DNA from: DASTGO01 sp035719045
Lineage (GTDB): Bacteria; Actinomycetota; Actinomycetes; Actinomycetales; Kineosporiaceae
Length of the DNA stretch: 13,594 bases
NCBI GenBank assembly: GCA_035719045.1
Contig: DASTGO010000311.1
Coordinates: 1-13,594, forward strand
Direction of reading: 5' to 3'
The translations under genes and the position numbers were made by a program. The notes under the pieces were generated by a model, which was not told the DNA's origin, did no database searches, and saw only the letters and a program-made list of their open reading frames with translations. Below, in pieces: positions 12,880 through 13,594 of the stretch; position 1 is the stretch's first letter; every line of letters begins with the position of its first letter.

Positions 12880-12936
12880 CCCTCACCCCTTGCGGCTGTC
12901 GCGCCGCGGTGGTCCGTCCGGCATTCCGCCGTCCGT

Positions 12937-12953
12937 GCGCGCTTTCGGCGCGC
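12937..12953 (+). terminator. GC hairpin between repeat protein and membrane gene
   Basis: GCGCGC-TTTCG-GCGCGC is a perfect 6-bp stem with a 5-nt loop, about 60 nt past the stop at 12879 and 40 nt before the next start. There is no T-run. It may be a weak terminator, a processing site or an mRNA-stabilising element between two parts of the operon. Confidence 0.4.
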
Positions 12954-12992
12954 CCGCATTACCTGACTCATCACTGAAACCGGAGCTTTGCC

Positions 12993-13430
12993 ATGCCTAC
13001 TGTCGCCTGGGTCCTTCTGGTCGTCCTGGGATTCCTGGGGTTGAAGTTGGTGCCGCGCGCCCGCAGCCGGACCCTGCGCGCCGTCCTCGTTCGGGTGGCG
13101 GCGTTGCTGTTCCTGGCTGCCGGCACCGTCAGCGCCGGAGGTTTCGTCGGCCAGCTCATCGGCTCGCTGGTGCACGTCTCGGGCGCGGTCGGCGCCGGCG
13201 TCGCCTGGGTGGGGTGGCTGTTCCTGGCCGCGTTCTGGCTGGCCGGGATCGTGCCCGAGCACTGGTTCGCCGGCGACATCCCCGACTGGCTGTCCTTGTC
13301 CGGGGTGCTGTTGCCCTCCCTGCTGGCCTCGGTGCCAGGCCCCGTCGGAGCCACGATGACCTCAGGCATGCACGCGGTCGCCACCACCGTGGGCGCCGGC
13401 CTGGGGGCAGCCTTCGGGATCCACGCATGA
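12993..13430 (+). CDS. Multi-pass membrane protein of unknown function
   Basis: 145-residue protein, ATG at 12993 with GGAG 7 nt upstream. Hydrophobic segments lie near residues 3-19 (TVAWVLLVVLGFLGLKL), 33-60 (RVAALLFLAAGTVSAGGFVGQLIG) and 66-88 (VGAGVAWVGWLFLAAFWLAGIVP), and a Gly/Ala-rich hydrophobic end lies near 124-145. A basic loop RARSRTLR separates the first two helices. About three to four membrane passes are likely. No domain is recognised. Membrane proteins of this size are common in transfer/spread gene sets of actinobacterial elements, but that is context only. The stop overlaps the next start by 4 nt (ATGA). Confidence 0.8.
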   Translation: MPTVAWVLLVVLGFLGLKLVPRARSRTLRAVLVRVAALLFLAAGTVSAGGFVGQLIGSLVHVSGAVGAGVAWVGWLFLAAFWLAGIVPEHWFAGDIPDWLSLSGVLLPSLLASVPGPVGATMTSGMHAVATTVGAGLGAAFGIHA

Positions 13431-13594
13431 AGCGGCCGACCACGGGCAGCTTCCTGCGTCACTTCGCCGGCGTGGTGCTGACCGCTTTCGCCTGGGCGCT
13501 GTTCGGCCCCATCGCCGCTCTGGCCGCCGCCTGGCTGCTGTGGTCACCCGACCCGGTCGCCCAGACCGGCCGGGCCGGGGGAGCGGGGGCGGTC
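13427..13594 (+). CDS. Membrane protein, C-terminus off window edge
   Basis: The frame opens at the ATG at 13427 (ATGA overlap with the previous stop) and is still open at the window end after 56 codons. The visible part is basic MKRPTTGSFLRHF, a long hydrophobic helix VVLTAFAWALFGPIAALAAAWLLW (residues 16-39), then a Gly/Ala-rich stretch. It is an N-terminal signal-anchor or first membrane helix of a larger protein. It is too partial to name. Coupling to the preceding membrane gene suggests a joint complex. Confidence 0.7.
   Translation, partial: MKRPTTGSFLRHFAGVVLTAFAWALFGPIAALAAAWLLWSPDPVAQTGRAGGAGAV

Noticed and set aside
12162..12977. 271-codon plus-strand frame
   Set aside because: It overlaps the repeat-protein gene in another frame. 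The 12409 frame has a ribosome site and clear 31-residue repeats; this frame is Gly/Arg/Pro noise.

Overview
This is a high-GC actinobacterial window, most like Streptomyces or a close relative. GC-rich third positions, many GTG starts, ATGA/GTGA stop-start overlaps, a WhiB protein and a DUF3307-type membrane protein all point that way. It reads as the backbone of a plasmid or integrative/conjugative element: partition genes, a divergently placed GntR repressor, and a long run of small, mostly unnamed genes. No replication initiator, TraB/FtsK translocase, integrase, transposase, tRNA, rRNA or CRISPR array is visible, so whether the element is a plasmid or integrated is not settled.

Left part, minus strand (1-3268). 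A lipoprotein gene overlaps the start of a secreted-protein gene that runs off the left edge. To their right lies a one-nucleotide-overlapping pair: a ParA ATPase and a partner with two ribbon-helix-helix-like motifs. Positions 3269-4138 hold no credible gene. This stretch is AT-rich by local standards and carries direct repeats, inverted repeats and an 11-bp tandem repeat, as expected of a centromere, origin or regulatory region.

Middle, minus strand (4139-6506). An XRE-type regulator is followed closely by an HD-domain phosphohydrolase resembling YfbR/HDDC2 nucleotidases. Upstream sits a short GntR-type repressor with a coiled-coil tail.

Right part, plus strand (6697-13594). The 6507-6696 control region separates GntR from at least thirteen co-directional genes. 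It holds dyad repeats, a strong GC-rich stem-loop, and a small stem overlapping the first ribosome binding site. From 6697 to 12199 the genes overlap by 1-4 nt or lie 2-6 nt apart, so this is almost certainly one translationally coupled operon. It encodes WhiB, DUF3307, a candidate zinc-finger protein, a membrane-anchored Pro/Ala-rich protein, a four-helix membrane protein with a C-terminal winged-helix-like domain, and several unrecognised proteins. After a 209-bp palindrome-rich gap come a protein built of 31-residue repeats and two membrane proteins, the last cut by the window edge.

How they may work together (inference): the GntR protein probably controls the rightward operon, as KorSA/KorA-type GntR repressors control transfer genes of Streptomyces conjugative elements. 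ParA and its partner would stabilise the element. The membrane-rich operon is plausibly a transfer/spread or host-interaction module, but most of its genes have no function I can name.
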